A DNA stretch of 64,000 nucleotides from Pterobdella sp. o SKG-2022 (taxonomy: Eukaryota > Annelida > Clitellata > Hirudinida > Piscicolidae). The stretch lies in contig OZ038321.1 in the NCBI GenBank assembly GCA_964035795.1, positions 9,328,294 through 9,392,293 on the forward strand. Direction: 5' to 3'. The notes under the pieces were generated by a model. That model searched no databases, was not told the DNA's origin, and saw only the letters and a program-made list of their open reading frames with translations. Position 1 is the first letter of the stretch. Each line of letters starts with the position of its first letter. Shown here one piece after another: positions 52,661 through 64,000 of this stretch. A program made the translations under genes and the position numbers.

Positions 52661-54488
52661 TCGTTTTACCTTTTTTTTGTTGAAACCATTATCTTCAAAA
52701 TTATTTTGCAAAAATTCCATTTCAGTTCTCCAAACTGCTCATTGGAACATATTTTATAGGCTCTGAATAAAGCTTCTTTTAGTACCCCTGTCCATTTGTT
52801 TGGCTCTTGATTGAATTTTGGTTTAATTGTCAAGCCTGTGTTGGACTTCTTCCTGTATACTGTTGAGCTTAATTTCTCATCTTCTTTCTTTATTATCCAA
52901 CTTTTTCAAATCGCTTAAACGTGCTTTGCACCGAACTGTTTGAAGGAAAAGTTTTAAGAGTTTTATATAAGAAAGAGTAATTAAAACATATTAAAAACAA
53001 AGAAAAACAATGGACTAAAAAATAGAAGCAGATTTAGCGTAGGAATGGGTATAAAAACGTTTGTGGGGGGTTATCGTTCGCAAATTTTTTTATGCCGATG
53101 ATGCATCTACGTGCGTTTTTTTCCAGCCATTTGCAGAACTTTTTCAACTGCTCTAGTAGTCAATTCATATATTTTTGTCTTAGTATAAGCCTAAAAATGG
53201 ATATATTAAGGTTTTTATGCTTTGAAGATGCTTATTTTAAAGTGAACAATTTTGTTACAAAAATGTTATGTTTTTACCTATCTCGGTTTCTCTTTATCTA
53301 AAAGCACGAGTGTCGATCCTGAAATCTCTCTCAGAGTAGGAATAATTTTTACAGCTTTTCGTCGAATAATAAAGCGTGTATGAAAAATTTAGCATCTCAA
53401 CATTTACACTAAGGTCAGATTTTAAGAGGTGTATGCTCTTAGCATTTTCCTCTATAGCACTGTAACTTGAGCAACTTATTGAAAACAGGAATCTAAACTT
53501 TGGGATTTTCACAAAAGGTCCTTAAGATTTTTTTAGGAAAAACCTAAAAAGACAAAACGACAAATGAAAAATTTTTTTGAGGTTATTAGCTTTGCTCTTT
53601 TCTGTCTTAGCTTAATTTCATCGTTTGGGCTATGTTGAACACGTGAACAGCATGCCAAATTACCGCATTCCTCGTTTTTTTTCTTCAGTGTACTAAACGA
53701 AAGTAATCACCTATAAGGCAGTTCACGTCTTAAATACAAAAATGTCTTAAGACGAAATGTCAATGACTTTTCTATTTGACCTGATATATAGACTGAGCTT
53801 ACTTGCGGTGGCTAGAAAAACATGTTACGCAAAGAACGCAGTCTCGAATTAAGAAAATATCATGGTAAACTTTAGACTATTGAGTCAAAAAAATTCAAAA
53901 CCTTCAGACATGAAGTTGATCCATACATGACAAAGCCTGTCCATCGAGGGAAGAAAGAGGAAGATAAGCCGAAACTCTTAAAAAGTTATATAAAGTTCAG
54001 AGATAAAAAGAAGAAAAATAGTTTAGATTTCAAACATTGAAAAACAGATTCTTAAAAGCTATGGTAAAAAGAAAACCAAAAAAGGTTCATAGTAAAGTAG
54101 GTTTGAAAGTGCTTATGGATAAAAAGACCGATTAGATATAATTTTGCATCCACAGTTATCGTGTTTTTAAAGTTTTTAGTTTTATACCAAATTTTAACTT
54201 TTGTTCTGAATTTAAGTTTTTTTTTCCAAATTTTTTTAACCTATCTAATAAGGTGCTTTGGATTTATCGATTTCAAGCTTCTTATTAAACACATTACATA
54301 GCATGATTGAACTTCTGCTTATGTCTTAATATAAGTTTTGCTTACTTTTAAAAATATATATAGAATTTATGTTTTGATAAAAATTTGTTTCTTATTTTTT
54401 AATCTATCTTAATTTTCATTAATTTTCATTAAGATAATTTATTATATAAAAAAGAATTACTTATTCTGGATAAAATTTTTCACTGAAA
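52661..54488. other. Intergenic region upstream of ZDHHC17
   Basis: 52.66-53.8 kb shows no recognisable coding sequence, apart from possible LINE upstream sequence near 52.7-52.9 kb. The broken basic ORF at 53822-54092 is listed separately. Confidence 0.45.
53822..54092 (+). pseudogene. Unidentified short basic ORF broken by stops
   Basis: From ATG 53822 one frame runs to 54040, interrupted by a single TAG (53873-53875). It is highly basic and looks coding: MLRKERSLELRKYHG, then after the stop KKFKTFRHEVDPYMTKPVHR, GKKEEDKPKLLKSYIKFRDK. A TGA follows, and the +1 frame continues ILKSYGKKKTKKGS-stop (54092). Composition suggests a nucleolar or RNA-binding tail, but I do not recognise a family. 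It could be a processed pseudogene, exons with unrecognised small introns, or chance. Confidence 0.3.
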
Positions 54489-57400
54489 ATGCAAAACGAT
54501 GGTTCAACGGATCCTTACAAACTCAAGAGAGAGGTTCTAAATTGATACATAGTTTAAATTCATAATTATTAATAATAAATGCTTTCTAGGATTTATCCAA
54601 CGATCCGGAGAACTATGAAAATTCTGATGTTCCAACATCTAAAATGAAAGTTTTCATCAATCCTAGCGATGTAGTCCAGGCCGCTCAATATGGGAAGTAT
54701 GAAATTTTAGTGAGTTTGGTGCAGCAAGGGTTTGATGTCAATCAAATGGACCATGAAAATGTCTCAGTTCTCCACTGGGCTGCCATAAATAATCGTATAG
54801 ATATTGTTAAGTGAGTGATTAATAATTATTCATTACTTAAAGTTGATTTTTTATAATTATTTTCAAGGGTAGTTTATCTCTGCTATTTAATGAAATATAG
54901 ATTGTGGGAAATTAATTATACTTATAAGGTTACTGTCATGACAAAAATTGATTCATGTAATGTGTGGTGGAGAAAAATTAAAGCTAAATAAATTCTAAGG
55001 TTGAAAAATTTTTTTGTAGCTTAAATGAAAAATTTATATACTGGGTTTATATATGCAGTATAATTTAAGAGTGTAGCTAGGTTTTAGATGGTTGTTCGAA
55101 TGGGCAAGGAAGGAAAGAAAATTCCGGTAAAAAATTTCAATGGTAGGAAACTGTCTACCTCACAGAGTTTTACTGGACTGGAAGGCACATAAGTTTGAAA
55201 TGTTAAGGCATGTTGTAAAAAAGGGGAATGAATATGTGAAAGTGTAGTTTTGAAAGTGGTAATGGTCAATATAGAATAAGTAGAGTATAAAGGATGCTTA
55301 GGATAGAGTAAAATCATGGAAGAGAGTAAAGTTATCAGACTTTCAAATGCAGTTAGCTCTGAGTTTTGAGTTTTTCATTTATTTAACTTTAGCAAAATAT
55401 GAGATGGTTAGTATTTAATTCTTAATGATTTTATTTAACATATAATATTTAAGAATAAAGGTATTTTCTATCACTATTGCCAGCTAATCATATTGTTTGG
55501 CTTATTTCTGATTCTATTTTCACTAATCCAATTGTTTTTGGTTAGAATAAGCAAGCAATCAGACTGGAGTATATCTAATGCATACTATTATATTTTAAAG
55601 CTTCAACTTTTTGTTGGTCTGTGAAGTTTAAGAGATAGAAAAAATATCTGACTTAATGGGCTTTGATCCCATCCCTGGCTGACAGTTAGCATCTGTTTCA
55701 CAATGTGTTTTTATTTCTAATTTTTAGCAAATGCTTTGCATGCTAAAAAACAAAATGATATGAAATTTCTTTTAATCACAAAAAAGAAAAATTTTAACAA
55801 ATAATGATATTAATTTCATCAGATTTTTGATATCAAGAGGTGCAATAGTTGACCGTATTGGAGGGGAGCTCAACTCCACACCTCTTCATTGGGCAATAAG
55901 GTTTAACATAATATTCATTGTGCCAGAAATTTTATTAAAAATTTCTTCCATTGTCTAACTAAATCAATTTGGGATTAATTTATTTGAAACTTGTCATTTG
56001 TTCAATTTATGTATTTGATTAAATTAGTCAAATTAAATATAGTATCTGGTTTCAGACAGGGTCATCTAGCAATGTCAGTGTTGCTTGTGTCTTATGGGGC
56101 TGACTTGGCTTTATTGGATGGAGAAGGTTGGTAATTTGATAGAAGCCAAAGCTCAGTTTTTCTAGTACTAAACATAATCTTTTTGAATTATTATTGTGAT
56201 TTAGAGTGTTTAAATTAATCTAATTTCTTAATAACTTTGATGATAATTAAAACCATCTAAATTGGGTCTTGGGCATGACGTAAAACTGTACCAAAAAAAA
56301 GTTTCCAAATTGAGACTTCTTTTTTGTTATAATCTGGATAACAGTGGACTTCAGTAGAAGTTATTGACTAACTGATATTCTGGTATTTTTGTTTTATTGG
56401 CTTAGCGGATAATCTTTCTCTTTTTTGACAAGAGCAAGGTAAACTACCCAAATGTGGGAACGGTGGTTCTTTAGTTTCGATAGTTTCAAGATAGACGTTA
56501 GCTGGCAGTTTTATGAAAATTTTGGCCCCAACTAAAATGGCTTTTAACACATATTTTTACACTAAAGTAGTGCCAGTACCCATAATCGTACGGGTAATCC
56601 TTTGGGCTTGGCTGACTTCCAGGTGTGGAAAGCAAGGTCCGGCTCAGGGGAATCAAATGAGCACCCTAAAACGAAGTTCAGAGTAGCTTCTTTGAATGTG
56701 GGTAGTTTGAAGAGTAGAGGCAGTGAGGTGGTGGAGACTATGTCTCAAAAAAGAGTGGACATTTGTGCGATCCAAGAACATAGATAGGCTGGTGGCACCG
56801 AGTCAAATCAATCCCGCATTTTGAAGAGCAAGAATTTAGCCTATAAGTTTCATTGGTATGGCAATAAATCAAGTCGCTGGTGCTGGATTTCTTTTTGCAG
56901 AAAATTGGACACAATGTTTTTGAAGTTCATCGAGTCTCAGACAGGATTCTAGTACTGTCTTGTTCTTGGGTAGTCTGTATTCACCTTTGTTTCAGTCTGT
57001 GCCCCACAAGTTAGTCGTTCGAATGAAGAAAAAACTATGTTCTAGGATGAGTTGCAGAAATGTTTCTCACAAGTCCCAACTTCTGAGATTCTCATCCCAT
57101 TGGGTGACTGGAATGGGCATGTTGGTGAGAAAGCTGATGGTTTAGAGAAGGTGCATGGTGGTTTTGGTTATGACACCCGTAACTCTGAAGGTGAGAGGAT
57201 TTTAGAATTCGCAATGACCAATAAGCTTTTTATCGCCAACACTTGTTTATCACAAAACGTTAGCTAACGTTTTATGATAAGGTTATACTTATCGAAAATT
57301 ATAGCTTTTACTTTAAATAAATGTATGTTTTATTACTATACAAAACATACATAAGATGTCTCTGAAAAATTATATAAATTATTGGATAAAGTACCAAGCT

Positions 57401-60400
57401 ACCATTAAACAGGGAACACCTGCATCCACCTGGCTGCACAGTTTGGTAGTGCTTCAATTGTTGCATACCTTGTGGCGAAAGGGGTGGATGTGGATTTGAG
57501 GGACCAGAATGGACTCAGTCCCATCATGTGGGCAGCTTATAGAGTGCAGAGGTAGCTTTCCTATCCAATCAAAATTTAGAAATTTAAATAAGAAATTTTA
57601 AAGTCGATAGCAAAATGATTGAATAAATAAATTCAATTAAAAAATTAAGGAAAAAAGTTAACATTTCAATTACTTAATTTTCAATAATTTTATTATATGA
57701 AAAATCTTGACTCAACTAGTTGATAGTCATATGTTCAATTTCATTAAAATAAATTTTTCGAGTGTGATTTTTTTCACACTCATTTGTATTACATAATTTA
57801 CTTTTTTTTAAACGAATTTTAAATAAGTTGATTGGATGTTACTAAACAAATACTGATGAAATTAGCCACGAACATCTGATTTAACAGCTTGGAACCCACT
57901 CGTCTTCTCATAACGTTAGGAGCACAATTAAATGCTAAAGATAGACTTAAAGGCAATACAGCCTTGCATTGGGCTTGCATTTCAAACAATGCTGTGGTGG
58001 CCAAGCAATTGATCGAGGGGGGTTCTGACATCTACATATGCAACAATGAGGTATGGGCAATGCTTTTATGGATAGATGCATTTTATAAACATCATAAGTT
58101 ATACGATAAAGAAATTTGAAGTTTTTGATGATGTTTCATTAAAGTATATTTTGAAGGGTGATACATCAGTGGATATAGCAAAAAAATCTCCGAATGATTC
58201 GATTCGGACATTGTTGCAAGCTAAAGTGGCTGAACTAGCGTTGGACAGGAGTTTGTCATTGTGGAGTAAAATCACCCATAATAAAGTTTGTATATATCAT
58301 TTCTCATGTTAAATGTTTGGTATAATCTATTTCTTTATGTATACGTTTCTTTTCATGGTTGGTGATGGTTTGGTCGACCAAATCTGGGGTCAAAAGGGGA
58401 AGCTTTGGGTCATCAGAACAATATGGGTCGTTATAGGATATTTGAAAATTTTTGTTGTTCACAAACCTTCAATGATGTTTATTAACCTGATCTTAATTGA
58501 TTATCTTTTGTGAACACCGAATTAACCTAAGCTCAGAAAAAGTGACGTTAAGAAGTGAGTTTTTTCATAGTGAAGGAAGGAGAATGATTTCAAGAAAGTT
58601 TTCGATAGTAGGGATGGATTTAACACGATCATCTGTGAGATCCGAGGGAAGACACATCAATATAGAATTTTGAAGAATTAAAACTTCATGTAGAGTGCAC
58701 ATGGTGTTATGAGATATTGATTACAGACTTGAGCATGGTGTTTATGAAAAATACATGTGAAATAATGCCTTCTAGGCATTTTTATTACAAATATCGTTTT
58801 CAAGAGCTTTTAAATCTTACATTTCTTTTTTGAGTAGTTTGTATTAAGCTACTTATTTGCTCATCAACATTTGTAGAGGGATGCAGAGGAAGTTTTTGAA
58901 GGATGTGAGTGTAATTGAAGGTGAGCTTCAGCATAAGCTTTTGAAGGTAGTTTTAGCTGGAAAGTGGCTAGAAATGCTCATAGTAGCTGTGCTAGAAAAA
59001 AAAATCGCACAAAAATGTGGAAACTTTTGAATGAAGATACAGACAACATTTTCAGTCAAAATAGAGCTTTTTTCTGATACATGCGATGAACGAGATGCAT
59101 GGTTAGAATAAAACTTCCGGTTTTGAAGCTGCTGAAGAGGTTTGTGTTATAAGTAGGGGTAAGCGGGGAAACTTGGTGATGAAATCAGGATGTGCAAAAA
59201 ATCATCTCGGAGAAGAAGAAAAGTTTTTGGAGGTGGTAGCAACTCCCATCGGCTGGAAATAAATCCCGTTATATCTCTGATTAAAAGAAAGTCGAGAGAG
59301 CCGTTACTGAGGCAATAAAAAAAGAGGTGGTGAAAAAGATGGAGGAGATACGGAATGACAAAAATATCGTATTCTGTAGAATGAGAATGACGAAGAAGGA
59401 AGCGAGTGCTTCTGCCGGCAACAACTGCACTAGAGACAAAAATGGGAAGATTTTATTTTCCGAGGATGGTCGCAAGAGAGTGTGGATGGAGCACATGGAG
59501 GCCATCATGAATGAGGAGAATCCATGGGATGGAATGGTGAACGTAGAAGTGGCTGAAAGTCCCATGTTACCATTTGCTATAGACGAGTTGGAGAAAGCAT
59601 TAAGGATCGTGAAAAATGGTAAGACCAGTGGACCAACTGGAATTGTCAAAGAGCACCTAACTGCTTCTCTACAGAAGGAAAAGTTATATTTCAAATAGCA
59701 AACGAAATCCTCGATGGAAAGGATATGGCTCAAAACTGGAGGACGTGTACAGTTGTTCCCATTTGTAAGAAGAAAAGAAGCGTTGTGGATTGGGCTAGCT
59801 ATCGAGGTGTAAAGCTTTTAGAACATGGTATGAAAATAGAAGAAAGGTTGTTGGAAAAAAGGTTAAGGAGGTTAGTGAAAGTTGACCAAATGCAATTTGG
59901 TTTTATGCCTAGCAGAAGCACAGTGGGCGCTATTTTTATTTTTAGGAGAATGCAGGAAAGCTACCTTAAGAAGCATAAGAAGCTTATTATCTGTTTTGTT
60001 CATTTGGAGAAGGCTTTTGATCGGCTGCCAAGGAAGGTGATTGAATGGGCGTTGGGAAAGAAGTTGGTTCAGGCAGTAATGTCGATGTACAAAGGAGCAA
60101 AAACGCGTGTTTAGGTTGGAGGTGGACATTCGGAAGAGTTTGATGTTAGTGTAGGTGTTCATCAACGTTTTTCATCGTTTTTTTTTTCAATAGTGCTAGA
60201 TATATTGTCTGAAGACGGAAGAACTACTATGAGAAGGTAATGATTTTAGTTTGGTATTTTTCGTAACATTTCAAGAGATGGCAGACAGTTTTCCGGATCA
60301 CTAAGATGTAAGGTACTGCCACTTTTTCAGGCACTTCAGGTAAAGCTAGAATCAGTGTATTTTACTTTTTTGTTTTTTATATGCAGTTTTTTCAATGATT

Positions 60401-63400
60401 AGGCGCTCTAGAGTACAATAATAAGCTGAATATTTCTGAATTTTAATGCGCACAATTCTTTCAAATAGTTAAATGCGGTGTGCATAATGATGTTTTATTA
60501 AATCTTATATGAAATTGAAAAAGTACTTCAAATTATTGTTTTCAGAAAATAAACTTATGGTTGTCTTATGCGGCACCATTGTTGGCCATTTTGCTGCTAG
60601 GCATCACCTTGCACTTGTCTCTATCCTGGTGGGTCAAGCTCTTCATCCTTATCACCATCTACCTGCTTGCTGTGGCCATCAAGAGGTGAGTACTCCTGCA
60701 TCTCATTTGATACTTTTAATGGCTATTAATGTGATCAAAAGCAAGATTATGTTTGTTCCATCAAATGTTTGTTATTAATAGATACGTTATATTAAATGAT
60801 CTTAAAAGCAATCCAAGAAATTTTAAATAATATAGGGGTTTCAACAATAGCAATATTTTAATAATTAAATTTCATTATAAATGCTAAATTACCAAATAAT
60901 TATCAAAAAAGTTATTTCAAAAAAGTAAATTGTTTTTGAAATATAAATTTTAATAAATCAAATTGTTTTTATGTTTTTATAAATACTTTGTTGTGATAGA
61001 TACAAATTAAAGGCTATAATTCTTATTTGAAATGCAAAGGAATTTTTTGAAATACGACACTGAGGAGAAGTTGCCAGTGAGTTTGTATGTGAGCACCAAG
61101 ATCACCATGTACTTCACCTGGCTCCTCTTCTTCCAACCATGTACATTCTTGCACTCGCTGGCAGGCACTCAAAATCACACCTTGCTTCACGATGCATCAG
61201 GATTGGTTGCACATGATCTATCACTTTTCTCAACACTTCAAGAATTAAATTTTGCGCTGAACGTTTTTTAAAAATATTTTAAGCATTCACGGAATTTATT
61301 CATTTTTACCAAATCAAAAAATTTCTTCATTTACGCAAATGAAGAATTGGTTCTGAACTACAACAAACTAGGTAGTAGAATTAACAAGTTACAATATTAT
61401 GTGTTTTCAACTACAATGAAGGTAAAATTACTAAAAAGTATTCAGTAATACTCTTTTATGCGAACCTTTTGGCACCAATATACTATATATAAGCTTGTGG
61501 GGCTTATAAATTTTAAGAATTTGAAGCAAATTTTTAATTAAATCATATTTTCTAAAGGAAAAACTAATAAATGTATTCAGTTAACATATAAAAATATAAT
61601 TTTCTTTAAGCAGTACCTTATTCTCACACAGTTATCTATTTAGTTTCCAAAAAATTAATAAAAGCTTTGTTGCAAAATAAGTCAAAGTATTAGCACTGAA
61701 TGCTTAATTTTTGCGCCAAAAAACTGAAAAGGTTGCTGATTTTGATCGACTAAAACTAGTTAGAAACAAGGAGATTTTCAAACACTAATTAGAAAAAACT
61801 GCGACCTTTTTGCGGTACCATATTCAACTCGCATGTCCACACTTTTGAGTGCCTGCCTCATTGTTAAATGTTTTTTTTCATTCAATGTAACAGTAAATAT
61901 GAAATTATCTCACATTATCTTGTCTTTTCAACAACATGGTCTTGGAGATCATATTGTGAAATTACAAACATCATCATTCTTTGAACCATTAACAGTATTG
62001 ACTTCATAAAACAAAAAACATTGTGATTGTTCATAGACACACCCCCACAGATGTGGGTGACTTCATAACCCAATTCCTCTTCTACACCACCTTCCTTGCA
62101 CTCTGCTACAACTTTTTCAAGGTCCTTACATTTATGTCTTGGTATAAACCGATTGTTTAAATTTAATATAGTTTCTTTAAAATATGAGTATTTTTTTTTA
62201 AACACGTTTATTCAACCTTATCACAATTCATTTTACTCATATTCCACCTTGGGAATTTTTTCAAATGTGACAGTATTTCATTGGATTTTTTCCACTTGAA
62301 AGTCTGAGCCACTTTTGGTGTTTTACAATTAAAAAGCAAGCAAAAGTTCGACTGGCAGCATTCAGGGGTGCTTACAAAGGGATTAGGTCAAAAATTCAAG
62401 GGGTTCACGATAGTGCTTAGGATGTGCTTGTCAAGCTTCGTAATAGTTTTGCGCAATATCATATATAGCTTAAAATTTAACACTTAGAAAAGGTTTCGTT
62501 AAGTGAAAATATCGAAGTTTTAATTTGTGTAGCGAATTGAACTTTGAAATGCACAGGTTTACAGCACAGACCCTGGTTATTTGAAGTCGACCATCGAGCA
62601 GAAGCTACAAGTACCCATCTTTAACTCCTCATTTCAAATAGCTCCACTATCGCATTTATTGTCAACTTTTATCAAGTATTTTTTAATTATTTTATCAATT
62701 TTTCCTTTCTCAATATAATATTCATTTCTTAAGCACGCTTTTGTATAATTGTCAAATTCAACTGCACAACTATCTACATAATGAAAGAAAAATTTAAAAC
62801 TCCATGAAATTTTTAGAGAGAAGGCTTATTAATGTTTGTTTTTTCAGACGATTTTGGACCTTTCCGAACGTCAAACGCTTAAATACGCCAAGTTCTGTCC
62901 TACCTGCGTGCTGAGGTTTGCATCTCAAAATTCCAATTTTATGGATTTCATAATTAAATTTTTTTAAAATTTTGTTTTATTAGGTTTAAAATTACAATAT
63001 GCAATTTTTTCAAGTAATTACAATAAATAGCTAGTTCATTAGCCTGAATGATGCAAGAGTGGAATTAAATGCAGCATTACTTATCAATTGTTTATTATGG
63101 TTTGAAGTTTATTAAATTAAAAAAAAAAGTCTATATAATAGAAACAAAACACTGGTTTATTGAGAAACTCAATATACGAAGCTTTTCTTACATTATCAAG
63201 TACTTGATTAGCCAAAGTAAATACTGAAAATTATTTGAACACTAAAGGTAATTTTATGAAGTACAAAGCTTTTCGTTAACAAAGTAATATTATCAAGTAC
63301 GTTAAAATTCAAAGGTCTTTGTGTAATAAGTTTCTCAATAAGCCATAGTGTTTGTTTCTATTATATTGATTTCCGACTATTTTACGTCAACATTAAAAAA

Positions 63401-64000
63401 GTCATCATCTAATCATGATTTTAGTTTCATTTTGTATGATGAAGGTTATTAAGTAGATTTTAATGAAGTTATGTTGGATAAAAACTTAATTTGTCTATTT
63501 CATGCGATAATATAATACCATGCCAAGCACTAATTCATAAATGTGTTGAATGATAATAGGAAGCCATTGCGTTCGAAGCACTGCAGCATATGCGAGAAGT
63601 GTGTCTCCAAGTTCGACCACCACTGCCCCTGGGTGGACAATTGCATCGGTGAGATCATATTGACGTCGATCAGATGCTATAGTTCGATTTATGAAACATT
63701 CTTTATATATTTATATATAATATCCATCATGCAGGCGAAAACAACCACAGATACTTTGTGTACTACTTGTTTTTCTTATTTCTCATGATCAACTGGTACT
63801 TGTACGGGTCTTATCAATGTAAGAACAATCTTTGAATGGTTCTCTTCAAACACTTTAAATACAACAAAGCTGTAAACGACATCATCGCGTCTTTTTCTAT
63901 TCAGTCATTATCATTATAATAGCTGTTTTTACTGGTATATATTTTCTCTCGATTAAATGATCATTACGCAAAATAATGGATGCACTTATCACCTTCCAAC
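54489..64000 (+). CDS. ZDHHC17: ZDHHC17/HIP14-type palmitoyltransferase (3' end outside window)
   Basis: Golgi/endosomal S-acyltransferase; vertebrate HIP14 modifies huntingtin, SNAP25 and CSP-type substrates, which its ankyrin repeats recruit. Exons: 54489-54533, 54590-54810, 55823-55900, 56056-56126, 57413-57551, 57888-58050, 58157-58285, 60546-60685, 61040-61140, 62051-62121, 62557-62610, 62848-62915, 63560-63648, 63735-63818, and possibly 63904-63933. All phases agree. Ankyrin repeats: [77 protein letters not shown]. Membrane segments follow in exons 8-10. The DHHC Cys-rich domain is [15 protein letters not shown] ... [13 protein letters not shown], so the catalytic DHHC is intact. Then comes [20 protein letters not shown]. 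Introns 4 and 7 contain LINE sequence. Confidence 0.95.
56310..57253 (+). mobile_element. LINE 5' region with apurinic-type endonuclease fragment
   Basis: The endonuclease starts [20 protein letters not shown] ... [13 protein letters not shown] and, after frame breaks, continues [20 protein letters not shown] ... [20 protein letters not shown] and KLFIANT. The region 56330-56550 upstream resembles one arm of the fold-back at 10.75-11.44 kb. It lies in ZDHHC17 intron 4 and is cut off by hairpin-element sequence at about 57254. Confidence 0.8.
57254..57400. repeat. Partial copy of the hairpin element seen at 12.75 kb
   Basis: It begins with a tight palindrome AAAACGTTAGCTAACGTTTT and continues for one arm similar to 12864-12990: GATAAGG, AAAATTATAGCTT, AAATAAATGTAT, GATGTCTCTGAAAA. 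The other arm is essentially missing; LINE sequence abuts it. Confidence 0.65.
58900..60215 (+). mobile_element. Degraded LINE reverse transcriptase in ZDHHC17 intron 7
   Basis: Plus-strand pieces in order: [40 protein letters not shown] (RT motif 0), then after a stop [60 protein letters not shown] and a [21 protein letters not shown] motif. It ends before the catalytic box, so it is 3'-truncated or deleted, and is interrupted by stops. It resembles the 51-52.7 kb element and could be the RT part of the same family as the endonuclease piece at 56.6 kb. Confidence 0.82.
63132..63366. repeat. Composite hairpin MITE in ZDHHC17 intron 12
   Basis: Terminal inverted repeats of about 38 bp: TATATAATAGAAACAAAACA ... 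TTTATTGAGAAACT at the left and AGTTTCTCAATAAG ... TGTTTGTTTCTATTATAT at the right. The interior carries the GAACACTAAAGGTAATTTT / AAAGCTTTTCGTTAAC core of the 33.3-kb hairpin, so the two are related or nested. Confidence 0.8.

Overview
The window is nuclear DNA of an AT-rich invertebrate animal. Evidence: GT-AG introns, multi-exon genes with animal-specific domain architectures (OLIG-type bHLH, SVEP1, agrin-type LamG), many degraded LINE retrotransposons and short hairpin (MITE-like) elements. The lineage cannot be named from this sequence alone. All gene models below were built by hand from reading frames, splice signals and intron-phase bookkeeping.

Layout. 1-376: (TG)n microsatellite. 1777-2916 (-): intronless OLIG-family bHLH gene. 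2.9-9.7 kb: gene-poor DNA with two LINE remnants in opposite orientation. 9769-18530 (+): TOMM70, the mitochondrial import receptor, 14 exons and 575 codons; its introns hold a large fold-back element, a near-perfect hairpin element and a LINE nested inside an older LINE with an 11-bp target-site duplication. 18949-39038 (-): SVEP1, 31 exons and about 3200 codons, from signal peptide and VWA domain through HYR, ephrin-like Cys, EGF, pentraxin and more than 20 sushi (CCP) domains to terminal EGF repeats. One 3951-bp exon carries about 20 CCPs. TOMM70 and SVEP1 converge, with stop codons about 420 bp apart. 41.9-48.8 kb (+): an agrin-like gene with EGF/LamG modules only (three LamG). 49845-50779 (+): TAF9, 4 exons, 159 codons. 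54489 to the window end (+): ZDHHC17/HIP14-type palmitoyltransferase with ankyrin repeats and a DHHC domain, cut by the window edge. LINE fragments sit in its introns and between it and TAF9.

The genes are unrelated housekeeping or developmental genes and do not form a functional cluster. Two encode extracellular matrix or adhesion proteins (SVEP1, agrin-like) and are divergently arranged about 2.9 kb apart.

I did not find a convincing new biological system. The most interesting items are the giant multi-CCP exon, the stripped-down agrin, a family of hairpin elements seen at several sites, a C-rich LINE whose in-frame stops are all TAA and mostly fall at expected Gln positions, and an unidentified broken basic ORF at 53.8-54.1 kb.
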